From: Phyllobacterium endophyticum
Lineage (GTDB): Bacteria; Pseudomonadota; Alphaproteobacteria; Rhizobiales; Rhizobiaceae
Assembly: GCF_003010935.1 (NCBI RefSeq)
Contig: NZ_PGGN01000004.1
Location: forward strand, 558,001 to 622,000
DNA: 64,000 nt
Direction: 5' to 3'
This document shows, in pieces, positions 19,219 through 31,318 of the stretch (position 1 is its first letter; every line of letters starts with the position of its first letter). The notes beneath the pieces were generated by a model. That model worked only from the letters and a program-made list of their open reading frames with translations. It made no database searches and had not been told where the DNA came from. Made by a program: the position numbers and the translations under genes.

Positions 19219-20148
19219 TCAAATATTCCCGCTGAACGTATCGCAGTTTTCCAGCTTGCCGCTGTCGAAGCCGCGCTTGAACCAGTTGGCGCGTTGCGCT
19301 GAAGTCCCATGGTTGAAGCTTTCAGGAACGACATAGCCTTGCGTTCTCCGCTGCAGATTATCATCGCCAATCTGCTGGGCGGCGTTGAGTGCCTCTTCCA
19401 GGTCGCCAACCTCAAGTATGCCTTGCTGCTTGGTGAAATGACCCCAGATGCCGGCAAAGCAATCCGCCTGAAGTTCGACGCGAACCGACATGGCGTTTGC
19501 CTCGGCCTCGCCCATGTTCTGGCGCATGGCATTGAACTTCGGAAGAACGCCAATCAGGTTCTGTACGTGATGACCCACTTCGTGCGCCAATACATAGGCT
19601 TGTGCGAAATCGCCGGATGCTCCGAATTTCTGTTCAAGCTCGTCATAGAAGCTCAAGTCGATATAGAGCTTCCTGTCGCCAGGACAGTAGAATGGTCCTG
19701 ATGCGGCGCTGGCAAAGCCACAGGCCGAGCGGACCTGACCGCTGAACAATACCATTGTCGGCGCCGGGTAGGTCTGGCCCTCGGACTGGAATATTCCACT
19801 CCAGACATCCTCTGTTTCGGCAAGTACGGTTCGTGCGAACTGCGTCATCTCATCGTTCCTGACCGCAGTACCGTCTGGCGACTGGCTCTGGCCTGGTACC
19901 AGCTGACCGCCACCGCCACCGGAATCGACCAGAATCTGCATTGGATCGATATTCGTGCAGAACTTCAGGAACAGGAATATAGCCGCAAGGAGGATGATGC
20001 CCGAAAAGCCGCCGCCCCGCGCCGTCCGCAGTCCGGTGCCTCCCGGAAGACGAAAACCGCCGCCGCGGCCTATACCGCCGGGAAAGCCGCCACCCTCGCC
20101 GCGCTGGTCTTCAACATTGTCACTCTGCCTGCGGCCCCGCCAACGCAT
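19219..20148 (-). CDS. Neutral zinc metallopeptidase (YpfJ family)
   Basis: The start at 20148 (MRWRGRRQSDNVEDQRG) follows GGGAGGCGGG and matches the canonical family N-terminus; 309 residues result. A glycine-rich region is followed by one transmembrane helix (GGGFSGIILLAAIFLFLKF). The catalytic zinc motif HEVGHH lies in AYVLAHEVGHHVQNLIG, and the family segments YCPGDRKLYIDLSFYDEL and QADCFAGIWGH are present. It is probably a membrane-anchored periplasmic protease. Substrates are unknown. It is divergent from carB. Confidence 0.9.
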   Translation of the reverse strand: MRWRGRRQSDNVEDQRGEGGGFPGGIGRGGGFRLPGGTGLRTARGGGFSGIILLAAIFLFLKFCTNIDPMQILVDSGGGGGQLVPGQSQSPDGTAVRNDEMTQFARTVLAETEDVWSGIFQSEGQTYPAPTMVLFSGQVRSACGFASAASGPFYCPGDRKLYIDLSFYDELEQKFGASGDFAQAYVLAHEVGHHVQNLIGVLPKFNAMRQNMGEAEANAMSVRVELQADCFAGIWGHFTKQQGILEVGDLEEALNAAQQIGDDNLQRRTQGYVVPESFNHGTSAQRANWFKRGFDSGKLENCDTFSGNI

Positions 20149-20473
20149 TTCCCGCCTCCCGCTTGTCGACCGGCCGACGCCGGTGCAATGTATTTTCAAC
20201 AGTGTAGTGCGTCATTTGTTTCATGCGCGCTGCTATTTTTCAACGTGCGGCTGCGTTCGATCCATAATCAATTTTCGTGACCGATTAATGCATGAGATAG
20301 TTCCTGTCGTGAATTGCTGCTGAAAACCTTCGAAACCTGTGTTTTTGGGGTTACGCAATGCGTTTCCTTTGCCTATAAGGCAGCCTTAGCCTCGCATTTG
20401 GAATTTTATGCCTGCCCGTACGGTCAAAACCGTGCGGTTTTTTGTGCAGCCCGCTATCGATAGGACTTTTACC
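20149..20473. other. 325-bp ypfJ-carB intergenic region
   Basis: The carB side holds a likely promoter -10 (TATAAG, 20374-20379) embedded in the palindrome TGCCTATAAGGCA, with TTACGC 17 bp upstream as a weak -35, and then a strong leader terminator (20416-20443). The other half has no feature I can name. Confidence 0.5.
20416..20443 (+). promoter_or_regulatory. Intrinsic terminator in the carB leader (candidate attenuator)
   Basis: Arms CCGTACGGT (20416-20424) and ACCGTGCGG (20429-20437) pair over nine positions with one G-U, around the loop CAAA, and six T residues follow at once (20438-20443). It stands 30 bp upstream of the carB ATG and downstream of the likely -10 at 20374. No gene ends upstream on this strand for 1.3 kb, so it is a leader element rather than a gene-end terminator. 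Confidence 0.7.
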
Positions 20474-23959
<3,486 letters not shown>

Positions 23960-24007
23960 CGTTCTGCCAAGCAAGGACATCGTCGTCTTGCCATTTTCCG
24001 AGCTCTG

Positions 24008-24040
24008 TCCTATGTATATCCCACTGGGATGTACATAGGA
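24008..24040. promoter_or_regulatory. Long palindromic operator of vapBC
   Basis: A 33-bp near-perfect palindrome has 16-base arms (24008-24023 and 24025-24040; outer parts TCCTATGTA and TACATAGGA) with one mismatch around a central C. It ends seven bases before the vapB start, the usual place for autoregulatory VapBC binding. Confidence 0.75.
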
Positions 24041-24046
24041 TTCACC

Positions 24047-24280
24047 ATGACTAGCTCCACCGTTTTTACGACCAATCGCAGTCAGGCCGTCCGCTTGCCG
24101 AAAGCAGTCGCTTTTCCCGAAGACGTGCACCAGGTGGATATCCTTAAGATCGGCTTGGGTCGTCTTGTGGTTCCTCAAGGCAAGCGTTGGGATGATCTTT
24201 TTACGCAGGGACCGCGTTTGAGCGACGACTTTATGAGTGAACGCGAACAGCCTGTAATCGAAGATCGCGAGCCGCTTTGA
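24047..24280 (+). CDS. vapB: VapB-type antitoxin
   Basis: The ATG at 24047 has AGGA upstream and gives 77 residues. The N-terminal AbrB/SpoVT-like DNA-binding part TTNRSQAVRLPKAVAFPE is the hallmark of VapB antitoxins of the MraZ-like swapped-hairpin fold. The C-terminal part (WDDLFTQGPRLSDDF, ending REQPVIEDREPL) would wrap the toxin. It neutralises VapC and should repress its own promoter through the palindrome just upstream. Its TGA overlaps the VapC start by one base. Confidence 0.92.
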   Translation: MTSSTVFTTNRSQAVRLPKAVAFPEDVHQVDILKIGLGRLVVPQGKRWDDLFTQGPRLSDDFMSEREQPVIEDREPL

Positions 24281-24678
24281 TGCTACGGTATATGCTGGAT
24301 ACAAATATCTGCATTTATGTAATGAAGAGTTATCCGCTTCAATTGCGTGACAAATTCAATGCTCTCGCGGAACAGCTATGCATATCCAGCATCACACTCG
24401 GCGAAATGCACTATGGAGCGGAGAAATCAGCTCGCACCATTGAAAATTTGAAAGCGATCGAACACTTCGTCAGCCGGCTCGAAATATTGCCTTTCGCGGC
24501 AGCTGCGGCAGTGCACTACGGACAGATACGTGCAGACCTTGAACGAGCCGGAACTCCGTGCGGATCGCATGATATGCAGATAGGTGGTCACGCGCGCAGC
24601 GAAGGACTGGTTGTTGTGACCAACAATATGCGCGAATTTATACGCATGCCCGGGGTCTTGACCGAGAATTGGATTTAA
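24280..24678 (+). CDS. vapC: VapC toxin, PIN-domain ribonuclease
   Basis: The ATG at 24280 shares one base with the vapB TGA (TGATG), so the pair is translationally coupled; 132 residues result. The PIN-domain acidic residues are visible: D7 (MLDTNICIYV), E42 (TLGEMHYGA) and D98 (SHDMQIGGHA), followed by VVVTNNMREF. VapC toxins are Mg-dependent RNases that usually cleave initiator tRNA or another specific RNA. All key residues seem intact, so the toxin should be active. The pair sits 110 bp after carB in an accessory stretch. Confidence 0.93.
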   Translation: MLRYMLDTNICIYVMKSYPLQLRDKFNALAEQLCISSITLGEMHYGAEKSARTIENLKAIEHFVSRLEILPFAAAAAVHYGQIRADLERAGTPCGSHDMQIGGHARSEGLVVVTNNMREFIRMPGVLTENWI

Positions 24679-24698
24679 CCGTCCCACAATCCGACCAT

Positions 24699-26483
24699 TC
24701 AAACGCCCTGCAACCCTTCTTCTTCCAGCCCATGCCCGGAAGGATCACTGACGAAATGCAGCACTTTTGAGAAGACATGATCATTCTTGTCCTCACGCCC
24801 GATGTGCACAACAGTTGATTTGGCGAGGTCGTCGCGCAGCACGGCTGTAACCCGTTCATAGGCATCGCTCTCCATCCCGTCGAGCGCCTCGTCGATGACG
24901 ACCCAGGTCGGCTTATGCAGTTTGAGCCTTGCGAAAGCGAGAGACTGCTGTTCATCGTCACTCAGTTCCCTGTCCCAGCGTGCCCTGAAGTCAAGCATCG
25001 GTTCGAGCCGTGTCAATCCCAGCTCGTGTAGCGCCGAGACCAGCTCCTCATCGGAGAATCCCTCCTTACCGACAGGATAGGACATCGCCTCGCGCAAGCT
25101 GCCGGGAGGAAAATAAGGCAGGCGCGGCATGAAAAGAATATTGGTATTCGCTGGCAGGCTGACAGTCCCTGCTCCCCAGGGCCAGAGGCCGGCCATGGCT
25201 CGAAAGAGCAGGGTTCTGTCAATCCCGGGCTCGCTGGTAATCAACACACGCTCGCCTTCCTTCACGACTGCCTTCTTCTCCTTCAAGCGTACTGTCGCGC
25301 GCGGGGCGGTGATCTTCAGTTTGTCGAGAACGATCTGGTTCGTCTCCGACTGCGTGAACTTGATCCGTTGTTCGACGCTGTTCTTGATGTCGGTGGCCTG
25401 CACTGCCTGCCTGAATGAAGTGACACGCAAGAGTGTCGCGCGCCAGTCGGCAATGGCGCCGAAATTATTGACGAACCATTTCAGGGCATCATGCACCTGG
25501 TTGAAGGCCCCGATAGCCGCCATCAATCCGCCAAAAGACAAGTTCCCCGCGAAGTAGACAGGCGCTGCCACAAGAATGGGCGCGACGATGGTGATCCAGC
25601 CATAGCCCGACGTGACCCATGTCAGCTGTGTGAGAGCCGTTACCAGCAAGCGGATTGCAGCGAGCAGGCTATCAATATCAAACCCTATCCGGCGGTTCTC
25701 GTCAGCCTCGCCCCTATAAAGCGAGATCGCATCGATATGTTCGTTGACCCGCATCAGCGAGAAACGCAGTTCGGACTCCTTCTGGTAGCGATCGGCGTTG
25801 TACTTGATGAGCTTGCGGCCAACGAGCCAGCTCAACCAGGACGCGGACGCAGCATAGAGGAAGGCTGCCCAGACCATGTAGCCAGGGATAGAGAAACTGT
25901 ATCCGTAGACGTTGAACACAAATCCGCTCGAAAATGTCCATAACACCCCGACGAAGCTCACGAGCAGGATCGAGGCCTGCAACAGACCGAAGCCCAGATC
26001 CGTCGACATTTCCGACAGGTGCCGCGCATCCTCATGGAGACGTTGATCCGGGTTTACGCCGATCGGTCCGGAATTGGACAGTTTGAATGCCCTACGGGGC
26101 TCCAGCCATTCGCCGACAAGATCACGTGTCAGCCCTTCGCGCAGCTTGAGGCGCGTCATCTGGTTCAACCAGGTCTGCGCGACATTGAAGACGAGCAGAA
26201 CCGAAGCGATGGCGAAGAATACCATCAGCTGGTCGACAAATGCCGGAAAGTCGCGTCGCGACAACGCGTCGTAGAAGGGTACATTCCACCGGTTCAAAAG
26301 TACCTGACCTGCCGACGTTACGATGATGATGCTGACGACGCCGAGTATCATGAGTATCAGCCGGTTGCGGACCGGCGATATCCAGTAAATGTCCAATATC
26401 ACGCGCAATTGGGAGAGCAGTCCGGCTTCCACTTCGCCCGGGACGGTGGTCGCTGTGGACCGACTCTGTTTCTGCTCCGCCAT
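24699..26483 (-). CDS. SbmA/BacA-like ABC transporter (permease-ATPase fusion) with degenerate Walker A
   Basis: The start at 26483 (MAEQKQSRSTATTV) follows GGGGGAG and gives 594 residues. The N-terminal half is an ABC_membrane_2 (SbmA/BacA/YddA) domain with about six transmembrane helices (LILMILGVVSIIIVTSAGQV, WNVPFYDALSRRDFPAF). The C-terminal half is an ATPase domain, but the Walker A loop reads SEPGIDRTLLFRAMAGLWPW at residues 417-436: the invariant Lys is Arg423, and two glycines are replaced. The signature is LSDDEQQSLAFAR instead of LSxGEQQ, while Walker B WVVIDEAL is intact. Relatives import peptides or cobalamin-like molecules. ATP hydrolysis here is doubtful. Confidence 0.88.
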   Translation of the reverse strand: MAEQKQSRSTATTVPGEVEAGLLSQLRVILDIYWISPVRNRLILMILGVVSIIIVTSAGQVLLNRWNVPFYDALSRRDFPAFVDQLMVFFAIASVLLVFNVAQTWLNQMTRLKLREGLTRDLVGEWLEPRRAFKLSNSGPIGVNPDQRLHEDARHLSEMSTDLGFGLLQASILLVSFVGVLWTFSSGFVFNVYGYSFSIPGYMVWAAFLYAASASWLSWLVGRKLIKYNADRYQKESELRFSLMRVNEHIDAISLYRGEADENRRIGFDIDSLLAAIRLLVTALTQLTWVTSGYGWITIVAPILVAAPVYFAGNLSFGGLMAAIGAFNQVHDALKWFVNNFGAIADWRATLLRVTSFRQAVQATDIKNSVEQRIKFTQSETNQIVLDKLKITAPRATVRLKEKKAVVKEGERVLITSEPGIDRTLLFRAMAGLWPWGAGTVSLPANTNILFMPRLPYFPPGSLREAMSYPVGKEGFSDEELVSALHELGLTRLEPMLDFRARWDRELSDDEQQSLAFARLKLHKPTWVVIDEALDGMESDAYERVTAVLRDDLAKSTVVHIGREDKNDHVFSKVLHFVSDPSGHGLEEEGLQGV

Positions 26484-26816
26484 GAGTCTCCCCCGTGGAC
26501 GACCGCGATTCGGCCAGTTCACATTAGCATCTACTATGAAAACACGTCGGGCGATGTGCTGGAATTCAACAGGCAATGTAGGGCCAAAATTGGCCAGCAC
26601 AACCCGTTGCACTTAACCGGGCTCATAAACCTGTCTGAAAAACGCTTGTTTCGGAGCAAATTCTGTCATATGTAAATCGCATCGATTTTATCGGTCGAGT
26701 GACTTTGCGACCTGCGTAACCCGTTGCGCTTCCTGATGAACTCCATTGCATAGGTTCGATTCCCTGGGCCGCAAATGTGCTTGCTGCCTGTCTTATATCT
26801 CTGAAAGGAATTTCCC
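26484..26816. other. 333-bp region with the cspA leader
   Basis: No gene is seen. The divergent ABC and cspA promoters must lie here. The region before cspA is AT-rich and would give a long 5' leader, as is typical for cold-shock genes, but I could not define a cold-box or promoter with confidence. Confidence 0.4.
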
Positions 26817-27029
26817 ATGGCTACGGGAACAGTGAAATGGTTCAACGGCACCAAGGGCTACGGTTTCATCCAGCCTGATACTGGCGGTGCAGACGTATTC
26901 GTCCACATCTCCGCTGTTGAACGCGCAGGCTTGCGCGGTCTCAATGATGGCCAGAAGGTCAACTATGAAATCGTGCAGGACCGTCGTTCGGGCAAGTCGT
27001 CAGCTGACAACCTCAGCGTTGCCGGCTGA
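26817..27029 (+). CDS. cspA: Cold-shock protein (CspA family)
   Basis: This 70-residue single-stranded nucleic-acid-binding protein has both RNA-binding motifs, KGYGFIQP (RNP1) and VFVHISA (RNP2), in the standard order TGTVKWFNGTKGYGFIQ. The ATG at 26817 has GGAAT upstream. CspA-type proteins act as RNA chaperones that melt secondary structure, at low temperature or generally during growth. A bidirectional intrinsic terminator follows. A second paralogue lies at 52165-52380; the two share the fold but differ in their surface charges. Confidence 0.95.
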   Translation: MATGTVKWFNGTKGYGFIQPDTGGADVFVHISAVERAGLRGLNDGQKVNYEIVQDRRSGKSSADNLSVAG

Positions 27030-27075
27030 TACGGCACACGGGAATCGTCTGATTTCTGAACGCACATAACTTAAG

Positions 27076-27103
27076 AAAGGCGGGATTTATCCCGCCTTTT
27101 TAT
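27076..27103. terminator. Bidirectional intrinsic terminator (cspA / DJ-1 gene)
   Basis: Perfect 10-bp arms AAAGGCGGGA (27076-27085) and TCCCGCCTTT (27090-27099) around loop TTTA, followed by TT on the plus strand and preceded by AA. It separates the convergent cspA and DJ-1/PfpI genes. Confidence 0.9.
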
Positions 27104-27115
27104 TTCCGTCGGCTC

Positions 27116-27790
27116 TCACTTCAAGAGCTTCAGAATCTCCTCGGCCACGGCAGCGGATGAGGCAGGGTTCTGACCGGTCACAAGATGACCGTCCGCAATT
27201 GCCAGAACCTGCCAGTCATCAACCTTTTCATAACGGCCGCCAAGGCGCTTTAGTTCGTCTTCGACCAGAAATGGCACGATATCAGTCAGCTGGACCGCTT
27301 CTTCCTCGCTATTGGTGAATCCGGTGACGCGCCTGCCTTTGACGATCGGCTGCCCGTCGATATTCACCTTCAGAAGCACTGCCGGTGCATGGCAAACTGC
27401 ACCGACTGGCTTGCCATCATTGTAAAACTCCTCGATCAACCGAATGGACGCCGGATCCGATGTGAGGTCCCACAAGGGTCCATGACCGCCCGGATAGAAA
27501 ATCGCGTCGAAGTCCTCCGAGTTGACCGTGTTCAGCAATACAGTATTGGCAAGCACCTTCTTCGCAGCCTCGTCGCTGGCGAAGCGCTCGGTCATCTCGG
27601 TCTGGCTTTCAGGCAGGTCGCTCTTGGGGTCGAGCGGCGGCTGACCACCCTTGGGCGAAGCCACAACTATCGTCGCGCCCGCGTCCAGAAACGTATAATA
27701 CGGTGCGACGAACTCCTCCAGCCAGAAGCCGGTCTTCTTCCCCGTTTCTCCGAGCTGATCGTGAGAAGTAAGTACAATAAGAATTTTCAT
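27116..27790 (-). CDS. DJ-1/PfpI-family protein (Hsp31-like)
   Basis: The ATG at 27790 (MKILIVLTSHDQL) has AGGAC upstream and gives 224 residues. It belongs to the class I glutamine-amidotransferase-like DJ-1/PfpI superfamily. The nucleophile elbow is AVCHAPAVLL with Cys133 and His134, and Glu26 in WLEEFV is the usual third active-site residue. The TGFWLEEFVAPYY and IFYPGGHGPLWDL segments match the Hsp31/YhbO-like glyoxalase III group. Activity could be methylglyoxal detoxification or protein deglycation; this cannot be settled from sequence. It converges on cspA. Confidence 0.88.
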   Translation of the reverse strand: MKILIVLTSHDQLGETGKKTGFWLEEFVAPYYTFLDAGATIVVASPKGGQPPLDPKSDLPESQTEMTERFASDEAAKKVLANTVLLNTVNSEDFDAIFYPGGHGPLWDLTSDPASIRLIEEFYNDGKPVGAVCHAPAVLLKVNIDGQPIVKGRRVTGFTNSEEEAVQLTDIVPFLVEDELKRLGGRYEKVDDWQVLAIADGHLVTGQNPASSAAVAEEILKLLK

Positions 27791-27877
27791 AAAACGGTCC
27801 TCGAACATTGAACTTCAGCATTCGTCATATGATGTTGACGAACACCGGAATCAACCGCGCAGATCCGGTAGGCCGCG

Positions 27878-28492
27878 TCAATTACCAAGCCACGTGATCG
27901 GAACGTGGCCTTCGTCGCCAGCAACGCGGCTTAGCCATTTCGATACCGACGGGTAGGCCGACAGATCAAATCCGCCGCGATTGGCCTCATGCGTATAGGC
28001 ATAGAGCGCAATATCGGCGACGCTGATCGTGCTCCCGGTAAAATATGGTGTCTTCTGCAGCTGATGCTCCATCACGAGCAGTGCCTTGTTACCGCCTTCC
28101 AGCGTTGCTGCCAGCCGTTCCGGCGTCGCATCCTTTGCCCGCTCGGGATAGACCAGGAGCGCTCGGCGCACAGCAATGTTCGGCTCGTGTGTATATTGCT
28201 CGAAGAACAGCCATTGGTACATCAGAGCGCGCTCGTAGGCGTCTTCGGGCACAAAGCGGCTGCCTTCTGCCAGATGCAGAAGAATGGCATTCGACTCCGC
28301 CAGGAGTCGCCCATCATCGAACTCGAGCAACGGCACCTTGCCATTTGGATTCTTAGCCAGGAATTCCGGTTTGCGTGTTGAACCATCGGTTGAAGAAATC
28401 GAAATGTGCTCGAAAGGCACGGACAATTTCGCCATCAAAAGCCGCGGCTTGTAGCAGTTTCCGGAATCAGGCTGTGAATAAAGCTTTGGCAT
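27878..28492 (-). CDS. Glutathione S-transferase family protein
   Basis: This 204-residue protein starts MPKLYSQPDSGNCYKPRLL. The N-terminal thioredoxin-like domain has the GST cis-proline motif GKVPLLEFDDGRLLAESNAI; the C-terminal helical domain includes YTGST-like TPYFTGSTISVADIALYAY with the N-capping SxxD. The family conjugates glutathione or reduces electrophiles and disulfides. Substrate is unknown. The ATG at 28492 is the first in-frame start and has only a weak ribosome site. It is divergent from the aspartate aminotransferase gene across 289 bp in which no other feature was seen. Confidence 0.9.
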   Translation of the reverse strand: MPKLYSQPDSGNCYKPRLLMAKLSVPFEHISISSTDGSTRKPEFLAKNPNGKVPLLEFDDGRLLAESNAILLHLAEGSRFVPEDAYERALMYQWLFFEQYTHEPNIAVRRALLVYPERAKDATPERLAATLEGGNKALLVMEHQLQKTPYFTGSTISVADIALYAYTHEANRGGFDLSAYPSVSKWLSRVAGDEGHVPITWLGN

Positions 28493-28754
28493 GGTAGCGG
28501 TCTCCTCGACTGCGCCATGCGATGAAAGCGACGCATGACAGACGCAGCAGCGTTGAATTGCGGGCGACTATTCCCAATTCCAGGGCGACAAGTCCAATCA
28601 TTTTGATTGAAGCATCACGCCACCGCCGCTGATGATTCCAGCATCAGATGCCAACTGCATAGAAACTTCGTATTGTGAAGCCTCGCACGCATGCTTTTGC
28701 TTGCGATTCGATGACCATTGCGACATAGCAGGCTCGCAAACCGTCTACCGGTAA

Positions 28755-29984
<1,230 letters not shown>

Positions 29985-30029
29985 CACGTTCTGTAGGGTT
30001 GAAAATCGGGTAGCCAACTGACACAGCGA

Positions 30030-30053
30030 GGCATTGACAATTTTGCCAATGCC
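30030..30053. promoter_or_regulatory. Inverted repeat at the parD relic
   Basis: Arms GGCATTG (30030-30036) and CAATGCC (30047-30053) are perfect, with TTGACA (-35-like, 30034-30039) inside and TAGATT at 30055. It lies just before the parD remnant, where ParD autoregulatory sites are expected, so it is probably a fossil operator. Confidence 0.5.
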
Positions 30054-30080
30054 CTAGATTTTTGCGTAAAGGTGGCCACC

Positions 30081-30119
30081 ATGCCTACCATGAACGTAAA
30101 TCTGACGCCGTATAACTGA
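30081..30119 (+). pseudogene. parD: parD antitoxin remnant (first 12 codons)
   Basis: The 12-codon open frame MPTMNVNLTPYN then stop matches the start of ParD antitoxins (MxTMNVNLTPELE...). The rest of the antitoxin, including the toxin-binding part, is missing; the following sequence goes directly into the middle of a ParE-like frame. A ribosome site (AAAGG, 30067-30071) and a palindromic operator remain. It is a broken gene. Confidence 0.65.
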
Positions 30120-30436
30120 GATACTGAGAAGCACAAATAAGCTCTTTGGTGCCAAACAGGTTCAGACATACTCCAAAATCATCAGTGATGGCATCAAGAT
30201 GATCGCCGATGACCCACACCGTGCCTCGACGAGCGCGCGCGAAGACTTGAGAAAGGCTTCAGGTCTTTGCATCTGGAACTTGTTTCCAACCGACGGCACA
30301 GCGCCTCTCACCTGCTATATTCAAAGAGGTGCAAGACACCAGCGGTGAAAAGGAAGTGGTTATTCTGGGTGTGCTTCATGAGCACATCGAGCCAAGACAC
30401 AGATTGATCCAGGCACTTCGCAGAAACGAAGACTAG
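30120..30436 (+). pseudogene. parE: parE toxin remnant (frameshifted)
   Basis: Translation in one frame gives LFGAKQVQTYSKIISDGIKM followed by IADDPHRAST and REDLRK, typical of the ParE/RelE core. Near position 30259 the similarity jumps to another frame: GFRSLHLELVSNRRHSASHL, then in a third stretch VVILGVLHEHIEPRHRLIQA and a TAG at 30434-30436. The start codon and first strand are absent. So the toxin has lost its N-terminus and carries at least one frameshift. The C-terminal half is still well conserved, which suggests recent decay. Confidence 0.75.
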
Positions 30437-30507
30437 AGCCTTTCATGCCTGCCTCTGGAAACCCTTCTCAGGCAGAGTATGCCCACCGCGCCTGATCACC
30501 CCCTTTT

Positions 30508-30825
30508 CTACTCGAACACCATTCTGAGCTTCGCAAGAATAGTGTTGAGCGTAGCGCTGGAAACCTGCCCCAGCTTTTTTACAAGGCGCTGCTTGTCAAT
30601 CGTGCGGATTTGATCAAGAAGCACCAAGCCGTCCTTGTCTTGAAAACGCAGAGCCACTCTAAAGCCGGCTGGACGGCTGCCCGTATTCATTGGAGCAGCA
30701 ATCACCGTGCGCAAATGATCATGCATTTCTGGCGGTGAAATTAGAAGGCAAGGGCGGATTTTCTGAATTTCGCTGCCGATTGTCGGGTCGAGATAGACGA
30801 GCCACACATCGCCGCGATTCACCAT
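30508..30825 (-). CDS. mazF: MazF/PemK-family toxin (endoribonuclease)
   Basis: This 105-residue protein has the MazF fold and motifs: VNRGDVWLVYLDPTIGSEIQK (the RGDVW-D-P-G-E signature), IRPCLLISPPEMHD, then VIAAPMNTGSR and GLVLLDQIRTIDKQRL. MazF toxins cleave single-stranded mRNA at short motifs. The start is one base after the antitoxin stop, so translation is coupled. All conserved residues (R in RGDVW, T/S of the APM-T strand, DQIR) are present and the toxin should be active. It ends 70 bp beyond the parE relic on the opposite strand. Confidence 0.92.
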   Translation of the reverse strand: MVNRGDVWLVYLDPTIGSEIQKIRPCLLISPPEMHDHLRTVIAAPMNTGSRPAGFRVALRFQDKDGLVLLDQIRTIDKQRLVKKLGQVSSATLNTILAKLRMVFE

Positions 30826-30826
30826 T

Positions 30827-31075
30827 TTAGCTCGCTGTCGTCTTCATTGGGGAATTCCGGCCACACCACAAGGCGTCATCGTTGTTTTCTGCGATCCTTT
30901 TCGCATCTTCGGCCCAGCCAGCACGCGGCGCACCGCGGACAAGGGTGATAATGATGCGACCATCCTCAACAAGCAAACCCACTTCGTCGCCTGGTTGAGA
31001 CCCTATTTCGATAAGGAACGGTTTAGGAATAATGACTCCAGAGGAATTTCCCATTTTCCGGACAGCACTTCGCAT
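30827..31075 (-). CDS. mazE: MazE/AbrB-type antitoxin
   Basis: The 82-residue protein has the AbrB/MazE N-terminal fold: VRKMGNSSGVIIPKPFLIEI and GDEVGLLVEDGRIIITLV. The C-terminal tail (WAEDAKRIAENNDDALW) is acidic and would occupy the toxin's active site. It should repress its own operon together with MazF. The ATG at 31075 follows GGAGACC. A terminator about 100 bp upstream isolates the operon from the AbcR-like sRNA gene. Confidence 0.92.
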   Translation of the reverse strand: MRSAVRKMGNSSGVIIPKPFLIEIGSQPGDEVGLLVEDGRIIITLVRGAPRAGWAEDAKRIAENNDDALWCGRNSPMKTTAS

Positions 31076-31165
31076 TTGCTGGTCTCCTGTTACAACTTTG
31101 TTGCAACATACCGATCGAGGATGGCGTCATTCAAAAATGCAGCGGACATCTGAACATACCCCTGA

Positions 31166-31284
31166 AAAGAAAAGAGGCCGGACAATTGCCCGGCCTTAAG
31201 TTTTGAAGGTGCCGTTTCCGGCGATACCTCCAGAGGGGAACACTTGCGGGCGCGCAATGGGAGGAGGAGACGCACCGGCAAGTG
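31166..31284 (-). ncRNA. abcR: AbcR (alpha-r15) type small RNA
   Basis: On the minus strand TTGCGA (31313-31318) and CATATG (31290-31295) are 17 bp apart, giving a start near 31284. The RNA has three stem-loops. SL1 has arms CACUUGC/GCAAGUG (31278-31284 with 31241-31247) and a loop exposing UCUCCUCCUCCCA. SL2 is GCCG-GAAA-CGGC (31211-31222). SL3 is AGGCCGG/CCGGCCU (31175-31196) with CUUUUCUUUUC, an intrinsic terminator. The ~118-nt length, anti-Shine-Dalgarno loop and position next to lsrB match AbcR1/AbcR2 of Sinorhizobium and Agrobacterium, which repress ABC-transporter mRNAs. Only one copy is seen here, not the usual tandem. Confidence 0.82.
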
Positions 31285-31289
31285 ACCTG

Positions 31290-31318
31290 CATATGAGCCC
31301 TTTAGCTTGCTCTCGCAA
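31290..31318 (-). promoter_or_regulatory. Promoter of the AbcR-like sRNA
   Basis: A -35 TTGCGA (31313-31318) and -10 CATATG (31290-31295) with a 17-bp spacer precede the first stem by five bases. The match to sigma-70 is moderate; the geometry with the RNA is exact. Confidence 0.5.

Noticed and set aside
24047-24678. vapBC as a pseudogene pair
   Set aside because: Both frames are intact, key PIN residues are present and the stop/start overlap is clean.
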